From Paracoccaceae bacterium (GTDB lineage: Bacteria; Pseudomonadota; Alphaproteobacteria; Rhodobacterales; Rhodobacteraceae): 64,000 bases of DNA. The position numbers and the translations under genes were made by a program. The notes below the pieces were generated by a model, which searched no databases, was not told the DNA's origin, and saw only the letters and a list, made by a program, of their open reading frames with translations. Shown here one piece after another: positions 17,277-26,166 of this stretch (within the stretch, counting starts at the first letter, position 1; every line of letters begins with the position of its first letter). Where the stretch lies: assembly GCA_947461435.1 (NCBI GenBank), contig CANHLE010000003.1, forward strand, positions 1-64,000, read 5' to 3'.

Positions 17277-17999
17277 TTAGTCGCGGTTGCCCAAGAACTG
17301 CAGCAGGAACATGAACATGTTGATAAAGTCGAGGTACAGGTTCAAGGCGCCCATGATCGCGGCTTTGCCGAGCCAATCCTGATCACCAGCCTGTGCATGG
17401 GCCAGATAGGTGGTCTTGATCGACTGGGTGTCAAAGGCGGTCAGGCCAGCGAAAATCAGCACGCCAATCACGGAAATCGCAAAGGCCAGCGCCGAGGAAG
17501 CCAGGAAGATGTTCACGATCGAGGCGACGATCAGACCGATCAGGCCCATCACAAGGAAGGTGCCGAAGCCCGACAGATCCCGCTTGGTCGTGTAGCCATA
17601 TAGCGACAAGCCCGCGAAGGCGATGGCCGTGACCAAGAAGGTGGTGGCGATCGAGGTGCCGGTGAAGACCGCGAAGATATAGGCGAGCGACAGGCCAACC
17701 GAGGCGGCGTAGACGTAGAAGAACAGTTGCGCTGCGGCCACGGACAGGCGGCCGATCACGGCGCCAAAGGCAAAGACCATGACAAGCGGCAGGAACATGA
17801 CCACCCACTTCAGCGGCGTGGTGTAAATCGCGGCCAGCATCGCCTCGTTGGTGCCCACGGCCCAAGCAACGCCCGCCGTGATGACCATCGCCACCGACAT
17901 CAGGCCGTACACTTTATTCATATGGGCGCGCAGCCCTGCGTCGATTGCGGCCGAACGCGTTCCGACGCCTACGGTATTGATCGTCTCATATTGTGCCAT
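17277..17999 (-). CDS. Bax inhibitor-1/YccA family membrane protein
   Basis: 240 residues with a short cytoplasmic N-terminus and seven predicted transmembrane helices, the BI-1 family layout. Conserved segments include VYGLMSVAMVITAGVAWAVG at helix 1 and TAFDTQSIKTTYLA before the last helix. Bacterial relatives (YccA, YbhL, BsYetJ) are linked to FtsH protease control or pH-gated calcium leak. Which applies here cannot be told. Start ATG at 17999; it ends at the bidirectional terminator. Single-gene unit. Confidence 0.92.
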   Translation of the reverse strand: MAQYETINTVGVGTRSAAIDAGLRAHMNKVYGLMSVAMVITAGVAWAVGTNEAMLAAIYTTPLKWVVMFLPLVMVFAFGAVIGRLSVAAAQLFFYVYAASVGLSLAYIFAVFTGTSIATTFLVTAIAFAGLSLYGYTTKRDLSGFGTFLVMGLIGLIVASIVNIFLASSALAFAISVIGVLIFAGLTAFDTQSIKTTYLAHAQAGDQDWLGKAAIMGALNLYLDFINMFMFLLQFLGNRD

Positions 18000-18174
18000 T
18001 CAAGCCTCCGCTAGATCCCTTACGGCGCCCAAGCCAAACCCAAGCGCGTTATGCGGTCGATATTGGCATGGCGAAAAGGGTTTTCAAGCGGTGATCCAAG
18101 CAAAAAGCGGTTTTGAACCGCCAAATTTGTGCCGAAATGTCGCAGTTTGGCCGTATCACCGGCTGAATACCCCA
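18000..18174. promoter_or_regulatory. Intergenic region upstream of the Bax inhibitor gene
   Basis: 175 bp between the oxidoreductase stop and the Bax inhibitor start, both on the minus strand. It probably carries the Bax inhibitor promoter. No clear terminator for the oxidoreductase is seen. Confidence 0.3.
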
Positions 18175-19152
18175 CTATTGCGCAACGTCGATCACAACCT
18201 TGCCCGTCGCCTTGCGGGTTTTGAGCAGATCCAGCCCTTCGGCAAGCGCACCGAAGGCCAGGGTATGGCTGATGTGCAGCCGCAGCGGGGCGGCGGTGTG
18301 CAGGGCCAAAATCTCTGTCAGGCTTTGGCGCAACAACGCCGGGCGAAAGGACAGATAGCCCCCCCAATAAAGACCGATCACAGAAATATTCTTGACCAGC
18401 AGAATATTCGCCGGAACCTGCGGCACCTGACCCGAGGCAAAGCCGATCGCCAAAAAGCGCCCTTCGGGCCGCAGGCTGCGCAAGCAGGGGTCAAACACCG
18501 CGCCGCCTACGGTGTCATAAATCACATCCGCCCCGCCCAGCGATCTGAGGGCCGCGCGCAGATCTGGCGTCTCGCTGTCGATCAGATGGTCAGCGCCGGC
18601 GTCTTGGGCCACCGCGAGTTTTTCTGCGCCGCGCGCGATGGCGATCACCTGCGCGCCCAAACGTTTTCCCAGTTCGACAGCGGTCAATCCCACGCCGCCT
18701 GACGCGCCCGTCACAACCAAGGTCTCTCCCGGTTGCAAATGCGCGCGGTGGGCGAGGGCGAGGTGCGATGTTCCGTAGGCAATTTGAAATCCCGATGCCT
18801 GCGGCAGGGTCATGCCGGGTGGGACAGCAAGAACGCGGTCGGCGGGCAAACAGGCATAGTCTGCAAGGCCCCCTTGGCCGCCATAGGCCGCCACCGCCTG
18901 CCCCAAGCTAAGACCCAGACCGACCGGATCAACCCCCGCCCCAAAGGCGGTGATATGGCCGGAAAATTCCAATCCGGGAATATAGGGGCGCGCGGGCGTG
19001 TCTTGATAGCGGCCTTCGATCATCAGAAGATCGGCAAAATTCAAACCGCAACAGGACACTCGGATCTTGACCTGACCGGCGGATGGTTCAGGTTCGTGAT
19101 CAAGCGACAGCACCGGTTCATTCCCCCCGGGAGCAACTTTCCAGCATCGCAT
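18175..19152 (-). CDS. NADPH:quinone oxidoreductase (zinc-free MDR family)
   Basis: A 325-residue medium-chain dehydrogenase/reductase. N-terminal GroES-like domain (VKIRVSCCGLNFADLLMIEG) without the zinc ligands of alcohol dehydrogenases; Rossmann domain with TLVVTGASGGVGLTAVELGK around 141-160; later VIYDTVGGAVFDPCLRSL. These are typical of quinone reductase/crotonase-type MDR proteins. An in-frame ATG exists at 19215, but MRCWKVAPGG at 19152 is the family start. The exact acceptor (quinone, enone, enoyl-CoA) is not determined. Confidence 0.86.
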   Translation of the reverse strand: MRCWKVAPGGNEPVLSLDHEPEPSAGQVKIRVSCCGLNFADLLMIEGRYQDTPARPYIPGLEFSGHITAFGAGVDPVGLGLSLGQAVAAYGGQGGLADYACLPADRVLAVPPGMTLPQASGFQIAYGTSHLALAHRAHLQPGETLVVTGASGGVGLTAVELGKRLGAQVIAIARGAEKLAVAQDAGADHLIDSETPDLRAALRSLGGADVIYDTVGGAVFDPCLRSLRPEGRFLAIGFASGQVPQVPANILLVKNISVIGLYWGGYLSFRPALLRQSLTEILALHTAAPLRLHISHTLAFGALAEGLDLLKTRKATGKVVIDVAQ

Positions 19153-19504
19153 GGTGGTCTTTCTGTGATTCGGGTGTTTGACAGTTTCATGAAGGACTGT
19201 GGGACATTTGGGCAAGGGCTGGAAAAAATCTTTGCGAAATGTTTCTTTTTCGTGCCGAGGATTTGCTTGTCAGATCGGGTTTTGCCGCGCACGCCCTGCG
19301 TGTTTTTGCAAAAAAACACTCCACCTGAGAGGTTTTTAGGACCCGTAGGAATAGTTCTTGTGCGTTTGTGCAATTGAACATATCCAAATGGATAGCCCGC
19401 CCATTACTTGGTGAATCCTTAATGAATCTTGACCCAAGTGATAGAAATGGAATGATTTGTATCGCAGAAATGGTTATAGTAGCGCTACGAAAATGGAGAG
19501 ATGA
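19153..19504. promoter_or_regulatory. Divergent promoter region with several inverted repeats
   Basis: 352 bp between the divergent oxidoreductase and HTH regulator genes. Three perfect inverted repeats precede the regulator: TATCCA-AA-TGGATA (19381-19394), ACTTGG-N22-CCAAGT (19406-19411 and 19434-19439) and GTAGCGCTAC (19479-19488), the last just after a TATAGT -10-like hexamer at 19475-19480. These are candidate operators, perhaps autoregulatory. Confidence 0.45.
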
Positions 19505-19867
19505 ATGAAACATCCCGTAGACGCGCATGTAGGTAAACGTATCCGGCATCGCCGTTGGATGGTGGGCATGACCCAACAACAATTGGCCGATAAAGTAGGG
19601 ATCAAATTCCAGCAGATCCAGAAATACGAAACCGGAATGAACCGGGTTTCTGCGTCGCGCTTGTGGGATATTTCTGAAACACTCGGCGTGACCATCGCGT
19701 TCTTCTTCGAAGGATTGCAAGACGCAGGCGCTGCCCCGCAAGTGGCTGGTACCGATCTGATGGCCGACAAAGAAGCGTTGGAGTTGGTCCGTTCGTACTA
19801 TGCTATTCCAGAAGCGCAACGTCGTCGGTTGTTCGATCTGGCGCGCGTTCTATCTGACGCGGCATAA
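19505..19867 (+). CDS. XRE-family helix-turn-helix transcriptional regulator
   Basis: 120 residues. The Cro/CI-type HTH fills residues ~10-66 (VGKRIRHRRWMVGMTQQQLA, then FQQIQKYETGMNRVSASRLW), followed by a C-terminal helical tail ending LVRSYYAIPEAQRRRLFDLA that probably dimerises. This two-part layout matches the short alphaproteobacterial XRE regulators (PraR/SinR-like) that control symbiosis, biofilm or quorum genes. GGAGAG lies 4 nt before the ATG. Palindromes in the upstream region could be its own operators. A terminator-like hairpin follows at 19887-19927. Confidence 0.9.
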   Translation: MKHPVDAHVGKRIRHRRWMVGMTQQQLADKVGIKFQQIQKYETGMNRVSASRLWDISETLGVTIAFFFEGLQDAGAAPQVAGTDLMADKEALELVRSYYAIPEAQRRRLFDLARVLSDAA

Positions 19868-19886
19868 CCGACCTGTGTCTTGACCC

Positions 19887-19927
19887 GCCGCCCCCAAGCC
19901 AGTAGCGGCTAGGGGCGGCTTTTCTTT
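19887..19927 (+). terminator. Probable terminator after the HTH regulator
   Basis: GCCGCCCC ... GGGGCGGC stem of 8 bp with a long loop (the loop contains a further AGCC/GGCT pairing) and TTTTCTTTT tail, 20 bp after the stop codon and before hisN. Confidence 0.75.
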
Positions 19928-19949
19928 TCCAGTAAGGGGCAAGACAATC

Positions 19950-20750
19950 ATGAGCACTCTTTCGACAAGCGAGATGGCGGAAATCATGGATGTCGCCCAC
20001 GCGCTTGCGGATGCGGCCCGGGTGGCAACGCTGCTTCATTTTCGATCCGAAGGATTGGTGGCCGACACCAAAGAGACCCACCGATTTGATCCGGTGACGG
20101 TGGCCGACAAATTGTCGGAAGAGCGGATGCGCGCGATCCTGGCCGAGCGGCGCCCGCAGGATTCGATCTTGGGCGAAGAGTTTGCCGCAAAGACGGGCGT
20201 GTCGGGGCTGACGTGGGTTCTGGATCCCATCGACGGCACGCGCGGGTATTTGTCGGGAACGCCGACTTGGGGCGTTCTTATCTCGGTTCGCGATGAGACG
20301 GGGCCGATCTATGGCATTATCGACCAGCCTTATATTCAAGAACGGTTCGAGGGTGGGTTTGGCCGGGCCTTGGTCAATGGGCCGATGGGGCAAAAAGCGC
20401 TGAAGACACGGGCGGCGCGTAACCTGTCGGACGCCATTTTATTCACCACATTTCCAGAGGTGGGCAGCGCCGAAGAAGGCGCCTTGTTCCGCCGTGTGTC
20501 GCAAAATGTTCGGCTGACGCGCTATGGCACCGATTGCTATGCCTATGCTTTGATCGCCGCAGGACAAATCGATCTGGTGATCGAGGCCGGCCTTCAGGCC
20601 TATGATGTTCAGGCCCCGATCGCGGTGATCGAGGCTGCCGGCGGCATCGTGACCGACTGGCAGGGGCATCCGGCGCATGAGGGGGGGCAAGTGCTTGCCG
20701 CTGCCAACCGCGAGGTTCACGCGGCTGCCTTGGCCTTGCTGAATTCCTGA
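19950..20750 (+). CDS. hisN: Histidinol-phosphatase, inositol monophosphatase family
   Basis: Dephosphorylates L-histidinol phosphate, the penultimate step of histidine synthesis, in organisms that use the IMPase-type enzyme. 266 residues. Metal ligands are visible as Glu76/Glu77 in ILGEEF and Asp92/Asp95 in the signature WVLDPIDGTRGYLSG; the late Asp lies in YDVQAPIAVIEAAGG. The first part (TVADKLSEERMRAIL) is the usual helix before the ligands. The family also contains inositol- and CysQ-type phosphatases. The HisN assignment rests on overall resemblance to alphaproteobacterial HisN. Single gene. Confidence 0.84.
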   Translation: MSTLSTSEMAEIMDVAHALADAARVATLLHFRSEGLVADTKETHRFDPVTVADKLSEERMRAILAERRPQDSILGEEFAAKTGVSGLTWVLDPIDGTRGYLSGTPTWGVLISVRDETGPIYGIIDQPYIQERFEGGFGRALVNGPMGQKALKTRAARNLSDAILFTTFPEVGSAEEGALFRRVSQNVRLTRYGTDCYAYALIAAGQIDLVIEAGLQAYDVQAPIAVIEAAGGIVTDWQGHPAHEGGQVLAAANREVHAAALALLNS

Positions 20751-20891
20751 AGCAAGCGTTGTGCCGAGACTTTCTGGTTTCAACCGAACTGTCCCTTGGG
20801 GTAGGGAGGGAAAGCCGGGCATGAGTCCTTTTCCCTTCTGTCATCCCGGGGGTTTGAAGATGCCGAAGGGTCACGCCAAGAGGGACGGCAG

Positions 20892-22232
20892 ATGAACGAG
20901 ATCTTGATCAAGAATGCCGACGTCGTTGTGACGATGAACGCGGAGCGGGCCGAAATTGCGGGCGGCGATATTCTGATCCGCGGCGGCGTTATCGCGCAGG
21001 TCGGGCATAATTTACAGGCGGCGGGGGCGACGATTGTGCAAGCGCAGGGGTGCGTTGTCACGCCGGGTTTGGTCAACACGCATCATCATTTGTATCAAAC
21101 GCTGACACGGGCCGTTCCGGGCGGCCAAGACGCGCTGCTGTTTGGCTGGCTGAAAACATTATATCCGATCTGGGCGCGGTTTGGTCCGGCAGAGATGTTT
21201 ACCTCGGCGCAGGTGGGATTGGCCGAGTTGGCCTTGTCGGGCTGCACGATGACGTCAGACCATCTGTACCTGTTTCCCAACGGGGCGCGGCTGGAAGATA
21301 CGATCGATGCCGCAGCAGAGGTGGGTCTGCGCTTTCATCCCACGCGCGGTGCGATGAGCATTGGACAAAGCGCGGGCGGCCTGCCCCCCGACAGCCTGGT
21401 TGAAGCGGAAGCAAAGATTTTGGAAGACATGATCCGTCTTGTGGATGCGCATCACGATCCGCGCGAGGGGTCGATGCTGCGCATTGGTTTGGCGCCCTGT
21501 TCCCCTTTTTCGGTCAGCCGCGAATTGATGCGCGATGCGGCCCTTTTGGCGCGCGACAAGAAGGTGATGCTGCATACGCATCTGGCCGAAAATGATGAAG
21601 ACGTGGCCTATTCTCTGGCCAGATTTGGGTGCCGACCGGGGCAATATGCCGAAGATCTGGGCTGGACCGGGGATGATGTCTGGCATGCGCATTGCGTCAA
21701 GCTTGATGCGCAAGAGATTGACCTTTTTGCGCGCAGCCGAACCGGCGTGGCCCATTGCCCCTGTTCGAATTGTCGTTTGGGGTCGGGCATTGCCCCGGTG
21801 CGGGCGATGCGCGATGCGGGGGTCAAGGTTGGGCTGGGGGTGGACGGATCGGCCAGCAACGATGCCGGCAATCTGGTGAGCGAAGCGCGGCAAACCCTGC
21901 TGTTGCAGCGCGTCACCCGAGGGGCTGACGCCATGTCGGCGCGCGAGGCGCTGGAAATTGCAACTTTGGGCGGCGCGCAGGTTTTGGGCCGCCCCGACTG
22001 CGGATCCATCGCGCCGGGCAAGCGCGCCGATATCGCCTTGTGGGATATCACAGGCGTTCAATCTGCCGGAACATGGGACCCTGTGGCGGCATTGATTCTG
22101 TGCGGGCCGACGACGGTACGGGATCTGTTTGTTGAAGGGCGCGCGGTCGTGTCGGGCGGGCAGATGGTGACGTTGGATTTGCCGGTGGTTATCGAACGTC
22201 AAAACCGGCTTGCTCGGGCCTTGATGGCCTGA
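20892..22232 (+). CDS. 8-oxoguanine deaminase (amidohydrolase superfamily)
   Basis: 446 residues. Metal ligands of a deaminase-type amidohydrolase are visible: VNTHHHLYQTLTR (His64, His66), the HTHLAENDED motif, HCVKLDAQEI and the late Asp in GLGVDGSASNDAGNL. The FGWLKTLYPIW and CPCSNCRLGSGIAP segments are characteristic of the 8-oxoguanine deaminase/atzA-like branch. It would turn 8-oxoguanine into urate, a salvage or clean-up reaction. Other members take isoguanine, cytosine analogues or triazines, so specificity is a family-level inference. It has its own promoter region of about 140 bp; the Met is preceded by GACGGCAG, a weak ribosome-binding site. Confidence 0.82.
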   Translation: MNEILIKNADVVVTMNAERAEIAGGDILIRGGVIAQVGHNLQAAGATIVQAQGCVVTPGLVNTHHHLYQTLTRAVPGGQDALLFGWLKTLYPIWARFGPAEMFTSAQVGLAELALSGCTMTSDHLYLFPNGARLEDTIDAAAEVGLRFHPTRGAMSIGQSAGGLPPDSLVEAEAKILEDMIRLVDAHHDPREGSMLRIGLAPCSPFSVSRELMRDAALLARDKKVMLHTHLAENDEDVAYSLARFGCRPGQYAEDLGWTGDDVWHAHCVKLDAQEIDLFARSRTGVAHCPCSNCRLGSGIAPVRAMRDAGVKVGLGVDGSASNDAGNLVSEARQTLLLQRVTRGADAMSAREALEIATLGGAQVLGRPDCGSIAPGKRADIALWDITGVQSAGTWDPVAALILCGPTTVRDLFVEGRAVVSGGQMVTLDLPVVIERQNRLARALMA

Positions 22233-22670
22233 TCAATTCGTCTTGCGCGCGGGCATGAAAGGCAGGGGGGCGATTGGAATGCCGTCTTCCAGCAGGGCCT
22301 TGGCCTCTTCGAACTTTGCTTCGCCGTAGATGGAGCGTTCGGGGCTTTCACCGCTGTGCATTTTACGGGCTTCGGCCACGAAATTGACGCCGACATAGTC
22401 AGAATTTGCTTCAACCTGCCGGCGCATCTCGGCCAGTGCCGCTTCGGCGTCGGTTTGGGGCTGTGTCAGGCTGCCTTTGGCGTCGGGCGGGGTTGCGGCG
22501 GTTCGGGCGGGGCGCACAGCAGGGGCCATGAGTGATTTTTCCACCTGACCAGATCCGCAAGTCGGGCAGGTCAGCTGACCCGCGCGCTGCAATCCGCCAA
22601 AAGCCTCGGCACTGGCGAACCAACTGTCGAAACTGTGATCTTTGTGGCAGGTCAGGCTGTAGAGGATCAT
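22233..22670 (-). CDS. DUF1178 family protein
   Basis: 145 residues. The N-terminus MILYSLTCHKDHSFDSWFAS and the zinc-finger-like pair CPTCGSGQVEKSLMAPAV define DUF1178, a small cytoplasmic protein of unknown function found mainly in alpha- and betaproteobacteria. Cys8, His9 and the later CPxC could bind zinc. The start is taken at 22670, where family members begin, rather than an earlier ATG. It lies 40 bp downstream of the Nudix gene on the same strand and is probably co-transcribed with it. Confidence 0.88.
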   Translation of the reverse strand: MILYSLTCHKDHSFDSWFASAEAFGGLQRAGQLTCPTCGSGQVEKSLMAPAVRPARTAATPPDAKGSLTQPQTDAEAALAEMRRQVEANSDYVGVNFVAEARKMHSGESPERSIYGEAKFEEAKALLEDGIPIAPLPFMPARKTN

Positions 22671-22710
22671 GGTATGGCCTTGAGTCAGATGCTCAAATAT
22701 GGCGATGAAG

Positions 22711-23226
22711 TCAGGTCGCGGCAAGGCCTGTCGGTGCCTCTGGCGGAGTCAATTTTACCGGGAGTTCTGCCAGCAAAAGCCGAAGGCTGGGTTCGTTGAC
22801 CTTGCGGGCAGCTGTATCAAGATCGAACCACTTTCGGCTGCGTTGGTGGCGTTCGGGGAAGCGGCTGGCCAATCGGGTGACACGCAGCGCAAAGACCTGA
22901 ACGTCGCAGGGCACCAACTTTGACGGTCTGAGAACCTTGTCATAGTGGAACATGCCCACGGATTCTTCTGCCATTTCGCCTTCTACCCCGGCCTCTTCCC
23001 ACGCCTCGCGGGCGGCGGCCATGGACGGTGTACGCCCCTCCATCGCCCAACCCTTCGGGATGACCCAGCGGCCGGTTTCGCGGCTGGTGATCAATAAGAC
23101 CTGAATGCGCGATTTGTGCATGCGCCAGCAAAGTGCAGCGATCTGCGGAACGCCGGCCGGCGCCGTGGTGTTTACTGCGGTATTGAAGGTCATTTGCTGT
23201 TCCACTCGTGCGCGGGTCGCTTTCAT
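22711..23226 (-). CDS. NUDIX hydrolase
   Basis: 171 residues with a complete Nudix box (G-x5-E-x7-REAWEEAG, in GWAMEGRTPS followed by AAAREAWEEAGVEGE). The preceding VLLITSRETGRWVIPKG is typical of the diphosphoinositol-polyphosphate/ADCPase-like bacterial branch. It hydrolyses a nucleoside diphosphate linked to another moiety; the actual substrate is unknown. I choose the ATG at 23226 with AGAAG 5 nt before it; 23193 is also possible. It precedes the DUF1178 gene. Confidence 0.87.
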   Translation of the reverse strand: MKATRARVEQQMTFNTAVNTTAPAGVPQIAALCWRMHKSRIQVLLITSRETGRWVIPKGWAMEGRTPSMAAAREAWEEAGVEGEMAEESVGMFHYDKVLRPSKLVPCDVQVFALRVTRLASRFPERHQRSRKWFDLDTAARKVNEPSLRLLLAELPVKLTPPEAPTGLAAT

Positions 23227-23372
23227 ACGACTTCTGGAATATGACTGTGGACCGGTTTCAAGATTCAGCAAGACCAGATCACGGAAAATCAGCAAAGAAT
23301 GCCGCAGTGTTACCAAAAATATCAGAAAATTGATGAATTAGCCCGTCTCGCTGAAGATTTGAGCGGCGCAGG

Positions 23373-24602
23373 TCAGCGCAGGTCTTTTGGCAAGACGGAA
23401 AGCAGACGGTCGATGATGGTGCCCGAACCCTGCGCGAAGGGCGCAAGGCAGGCGGGCATGGACCCTGCAACGCTGGCCTGACGGTCTTCGGTCATTGCCA
23501 AAAGGGCCTGTTCCAGCGCGCCAAGATGGGCCACGCGCACCGCCCCGCCCCCGGAATCCAAGGCTGCGAAAGGTGCTGCGAAATTGTGAACCGAGGGGCC
23601 GTGCAGCAGCGCGCAGCCAAAGCTTGCCGGTTCAAAGGGCGTATGGCCGCCGCGATCTGAAAAACTGCCGCCAATCAGGCATATGCCCGACATGGCATAC
23701 CACAATGACATCTCGCCCATTGTGTCGGCCAGCAAAACGGCCGTACCGGGGGGGGGCACGGGTCCTTTTGACCGGCGCGCGAAACTGAGCCCCCGAGCGC
23801 TTATCATGGCCGCAATCTGATCGCCCCGGTCTGGGTGGCGCGGGGCAAGGATCAGGGTCTGCGGGCCGCCGATCTTGCGCGCATGCGCGAAGGCCTGAAG
23901 GATGTCGTCTTCTTCGCCTTCATGCGTTGAGGCGGCCAACAGGGTTTTGGCGCGCGGGGCAAGGGGGGCGAACGGGGGGGGCTGAAGGCCGGGCAACGCA
24001 TGGGCTTTCAACGTGACGACGGGACCAAGTGATGCCGGCGGAAGGCCAAGATCAAGCAAGCGCGCGGCCGAGGCGTCATCCTGAGCAGAAAGCCAATCGA
24101 TCTGAGACAGGGTTGTTTCGATCAGATCGGGCCAGCGCGCCCAGCGCCCGGCAGATCGTGCGGACAGACGGGCGCCAATCACCAAGACCTGCGCCCCGCG
24201 CCGACTGGCGGCGGCAATGCGGGCCGGCCAAAGTTCGTTTTCGATGATGATGAGGGCGCGCGGCGCCATATCATCCAGCATGCGCCCAGCCGCGCCTGCG
24301 CCGTCGATCGGGGCCAGGCGGGATGTAATGCCCCCAAGGCCCCAACTGTCCACCAAGCGGCGCCCGGTTTGGGTGTTGGACGTGACCACCAGTGTCAGCC
24401 CCGGTCGGGCGGCAATCAATGCGTCGATCACCCATTTGGCCGAGGTCAATTCGCCGACCGAGGCCCCGTGAATCCACAGATGGGCGGGCCCTGCGCCCAA
24501 TCCCAAGCGTTGGCGCACCTCGGGCCAGCCGCCCCGCCACAAGGCGTGCAGCAGAAAGCCGGGCAGGGCAAAGGCCATAAGGATCTGATACAGGATCATC
24601 AC
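23373..24602 (-). CDS. waaA: 3-deoxy-D-manno-octulosonic acid (Kdo) transferase
   Basis: Adds Kdo to lipid IVA in lipopolysaccharide assembly on the inner face of the inner membrane. 409 residues. An N-terminal hydrophobic anchor (MMILYQILMAFALPGFLLHA) is followed by the acceptor-domain motif LWIHGASVGELTSAK with the general base Glu51 and IIENELWPARI (118-128). The C-terminal GT-B half contains LAASTHEGEEDDIL and ICLIGGSFSDRGGHTPFEPA, both typical of WaaA. Single gene in this orientation; lpxK is not next to it. Confidence 0.92.
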   Translation of the reverse strand: MMILYQILMAFALPGFLLHALWRGGWPEVRQRLGLGAGPAHLWIHGASVGELTSAKWVIDALIAARPGLTLVVTSNTQTGRRLVDSWGLGGITSRLAPIDGAGAAGRMLDDMAPRALIIIENELWPARIAAASRRGAQVLVIGARLSARSAGRWARWPDLIETTLSQIDWLSAQDDASAARLLDLGLPPASLGPVVTLKAHALPGLQPPPFAPLAPRAKTLLAASTHEGEEDDILQAFAHARKIGGPQTLILAPRHPDRGDQIAAMISARGLSFARRSKGPVPPPGTAVLLADTMGEMSLWYAMSGICLIGGSFSDRGGHTPFEPASFGCALLHGPSVHNFAAPFAALDSGGGAVRVAHLGALEQALLAMTEDRQASVAGSMPACLAPFAQGSGTIIDRLLSVLPKDLR

Positions 24603-24645
24603 AGCGAAGTACGGTGGTCTTTGCCGTCAGGCAAGTCTTTGGTCC

Positions 24646-26061
24646 TTATGGCAGCTGCGGTGGGCGCGCTTTGGGCCAATTGGTCGCCTCATGCCAAGCC
24701 TGTCCCATGGCGAGAATCCCGGCGTCATTGCCAACCCGTCCGGCCAGTTGCAGGCCCATGGGCAAACCGTTGAACCCAAAACCGACCGGCACGGACAGGG
24801 CGGGCAAGCCGATCAGGCTGACCGGAATGACCACCTCCATCCAGCGGTGATAGGTATCCATCTTGTGGCCATTGATGTCTTGGGGCCAACGCCAGTCTGT
24901 CGGGAAGGGCCAGACTTGGGCGGTTGGCAAAACGATGGCGTCGTAGCTGTCAAACAACCGGGCCATATGAGCATAATAAGACGAGCGGATTGTGCTTGCC
25001 TCATAGATGGCTTGGGCTGTCAGGCTTCGGCCTTGCTCGATCTCCCATATCGTTTCGGGCTTGATCTGGGCACGACGTTCGGGTGCGTCGTACAAGGGCT
25101 TGAACCCACCAGCATTGAGCATGGCGCGCAGAGTTGTCCACGATTGCCACAACTTATGGGCGGGAAAGGGCGGTGCGATCGGCTCTACGATGGCGCCCAT
25201 ATCTTGCATCTGGCGCAGCGCTATTTCGCACAGGTCCAGAATTCCGGGTTCGATCTGATAGGCGCCGCCCCAATCTGCGGCCCAGGCAATCCGTTTGCCT
25301 TTGAGGGTTGCGCCGGTCAAGGCGGCTGCGAAATCTTGGGAGTTGCGTGCAAAGGGGGTTTGCGGGTTCTCTCCGGCCTGTACCGACAAAAGGCGCGCGA
25401 TATCTTCGACGGTGCGGCCCATGGGCCCTTCGGTGGACAAGGTGGCAAGATGGGTGTCGCCGTCGGCATCGCTTGGAACGAGGCCCCAGGTGGGCCGATA
25501 GCCATAGACGTTGCAAAAGGCCGCCGGGTTGCGCAGGCTGCCCATCATGTCGGACCCATCGGCCACGGGCAGCATTCCGGTGGCCAGCCCTGCGGCCGCG
25601 CCGCCAGAGGATCCACCTGCGGTGCGCGACAGATCATAGGGATTTCGGGTGACGCCAAACAGCGGGTTGAAGCTGTGGCTGCCGTGGCCCCATTCGGGTG
25701 TGTTCGACTTGCCGATGAAAATCGCGCCGGATCCGCGCATCCGCGCGGCAAGAAGATCATCCTTTTCCGGTATGAAATCCTTGAACAGCGGTGAGCCCCA
25801 TGTGGTTCTTAGCCCTTTTGTGGCACATAAGTCTTTGACTGCCATGGGAATACCATGGAGCCAGCCGGATGACGGAGCGTTATCCGCGGCGCGCGCCTCG
25901 TTCATCAGCTCATCAGGGTCGCGCAAGGAGATCACCGCGTTGACCGCGCCGTTCACGGCCGCGATCCTGTCAAGATGGGCCTGCATCACCTCGCTGGGCG
26001 AGGTTTGCCGTGCGGCAATCATCCGCGACAGATCAGAAGCGGACTGCTTCCAAAGCTCCAT
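24646..26061 (-). CDS. Amidase (amidase-signature family)
   Basis: 471 residues. The Ser-cisSer-Lys triad is visible as Lys76 (GIPMAVKDLCA), Ser151 (RTAGGSSGGAAAG) and Ser175 (DGSDMMGSLRNPA). A longer frame to 26160 exists, but its extra N-terminus is translated from the GC hairpins behind the binding-protein gene, so the start is MELWKQ at 26061. It is the last gene of the minus-strand polyamine-type transport cluster. With a second amidase at the other end of the cluster it probably releases amines or ammonia from an imported amide. The substrate is not determined. Confidence 0.87.
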   Translation of the reverse strand: MELWKQSASDLSRMIAARQTSPSEVMQAHLDRIAAVNGAVNAVISLRDPDELMNEARAADNAPSSGWLHGIPMAVKDLCATKGLRTTWGSPLFKDFIPEKDDLLAARMRGSGAIFIGKSNTPEWGHGSHSFNPLFGVTRNPYDLSRTAGGSSGGAAAGLATGMLPVADGSDMMGSLRNPAAFCNVYGYRPTWGLVPSDADGDTHLATLSTEGPMGRTVEDIARLLSVQAGENPQTPFARNSQDFAAALTGATLKGKRIAWAADWGGAYQIEPGILDLCEIALRQMQDMGAIVEPIAPPFPAHKLWQSWTTLRAMLNAGGFKPLYDAPERRAQIKPETIWEIEQGRSLTAQAIYEASTIRSSYYAHMARLFDSYDAIVLPTAQVWPFPTDWRWPQDINGHKMDTYHRWMEVVIPVSLIGLPALSVPVGFGFNGLPMGLQLAGRVGNDAGILAMGQAWHEATNWPKARPPQLP

Positions 26062-26111
26062 GATAACCTCATGTTCCGGGTTGAAGGGCCCCAAGGGGGT
26101 GGGGGGGTGGG

Positions 26112-26158
26112 GTGGGGGGCATGGCCCCCCACGGGGCGCCCAAGGCGTTACCTTGGGC
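26112..26158 (-). terminator. Two adjacent GC hairpins after the binding-protein gene
   Basis: Reading on the minus strand, an 8-bp stem GCCCAAGG/CCTTGGGC with a 5-nt loop (26138-26158) is followed by a 9-bp stem GTGGGGGGC/GCCCCCCAC (26112-26132). There is no T run. It probably slows RNases or partly terminates transcription, raising binding-protein expression over the distal amidase. Confidence 0.65.
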
Positions 26159-26166
26159 AAGACCCC

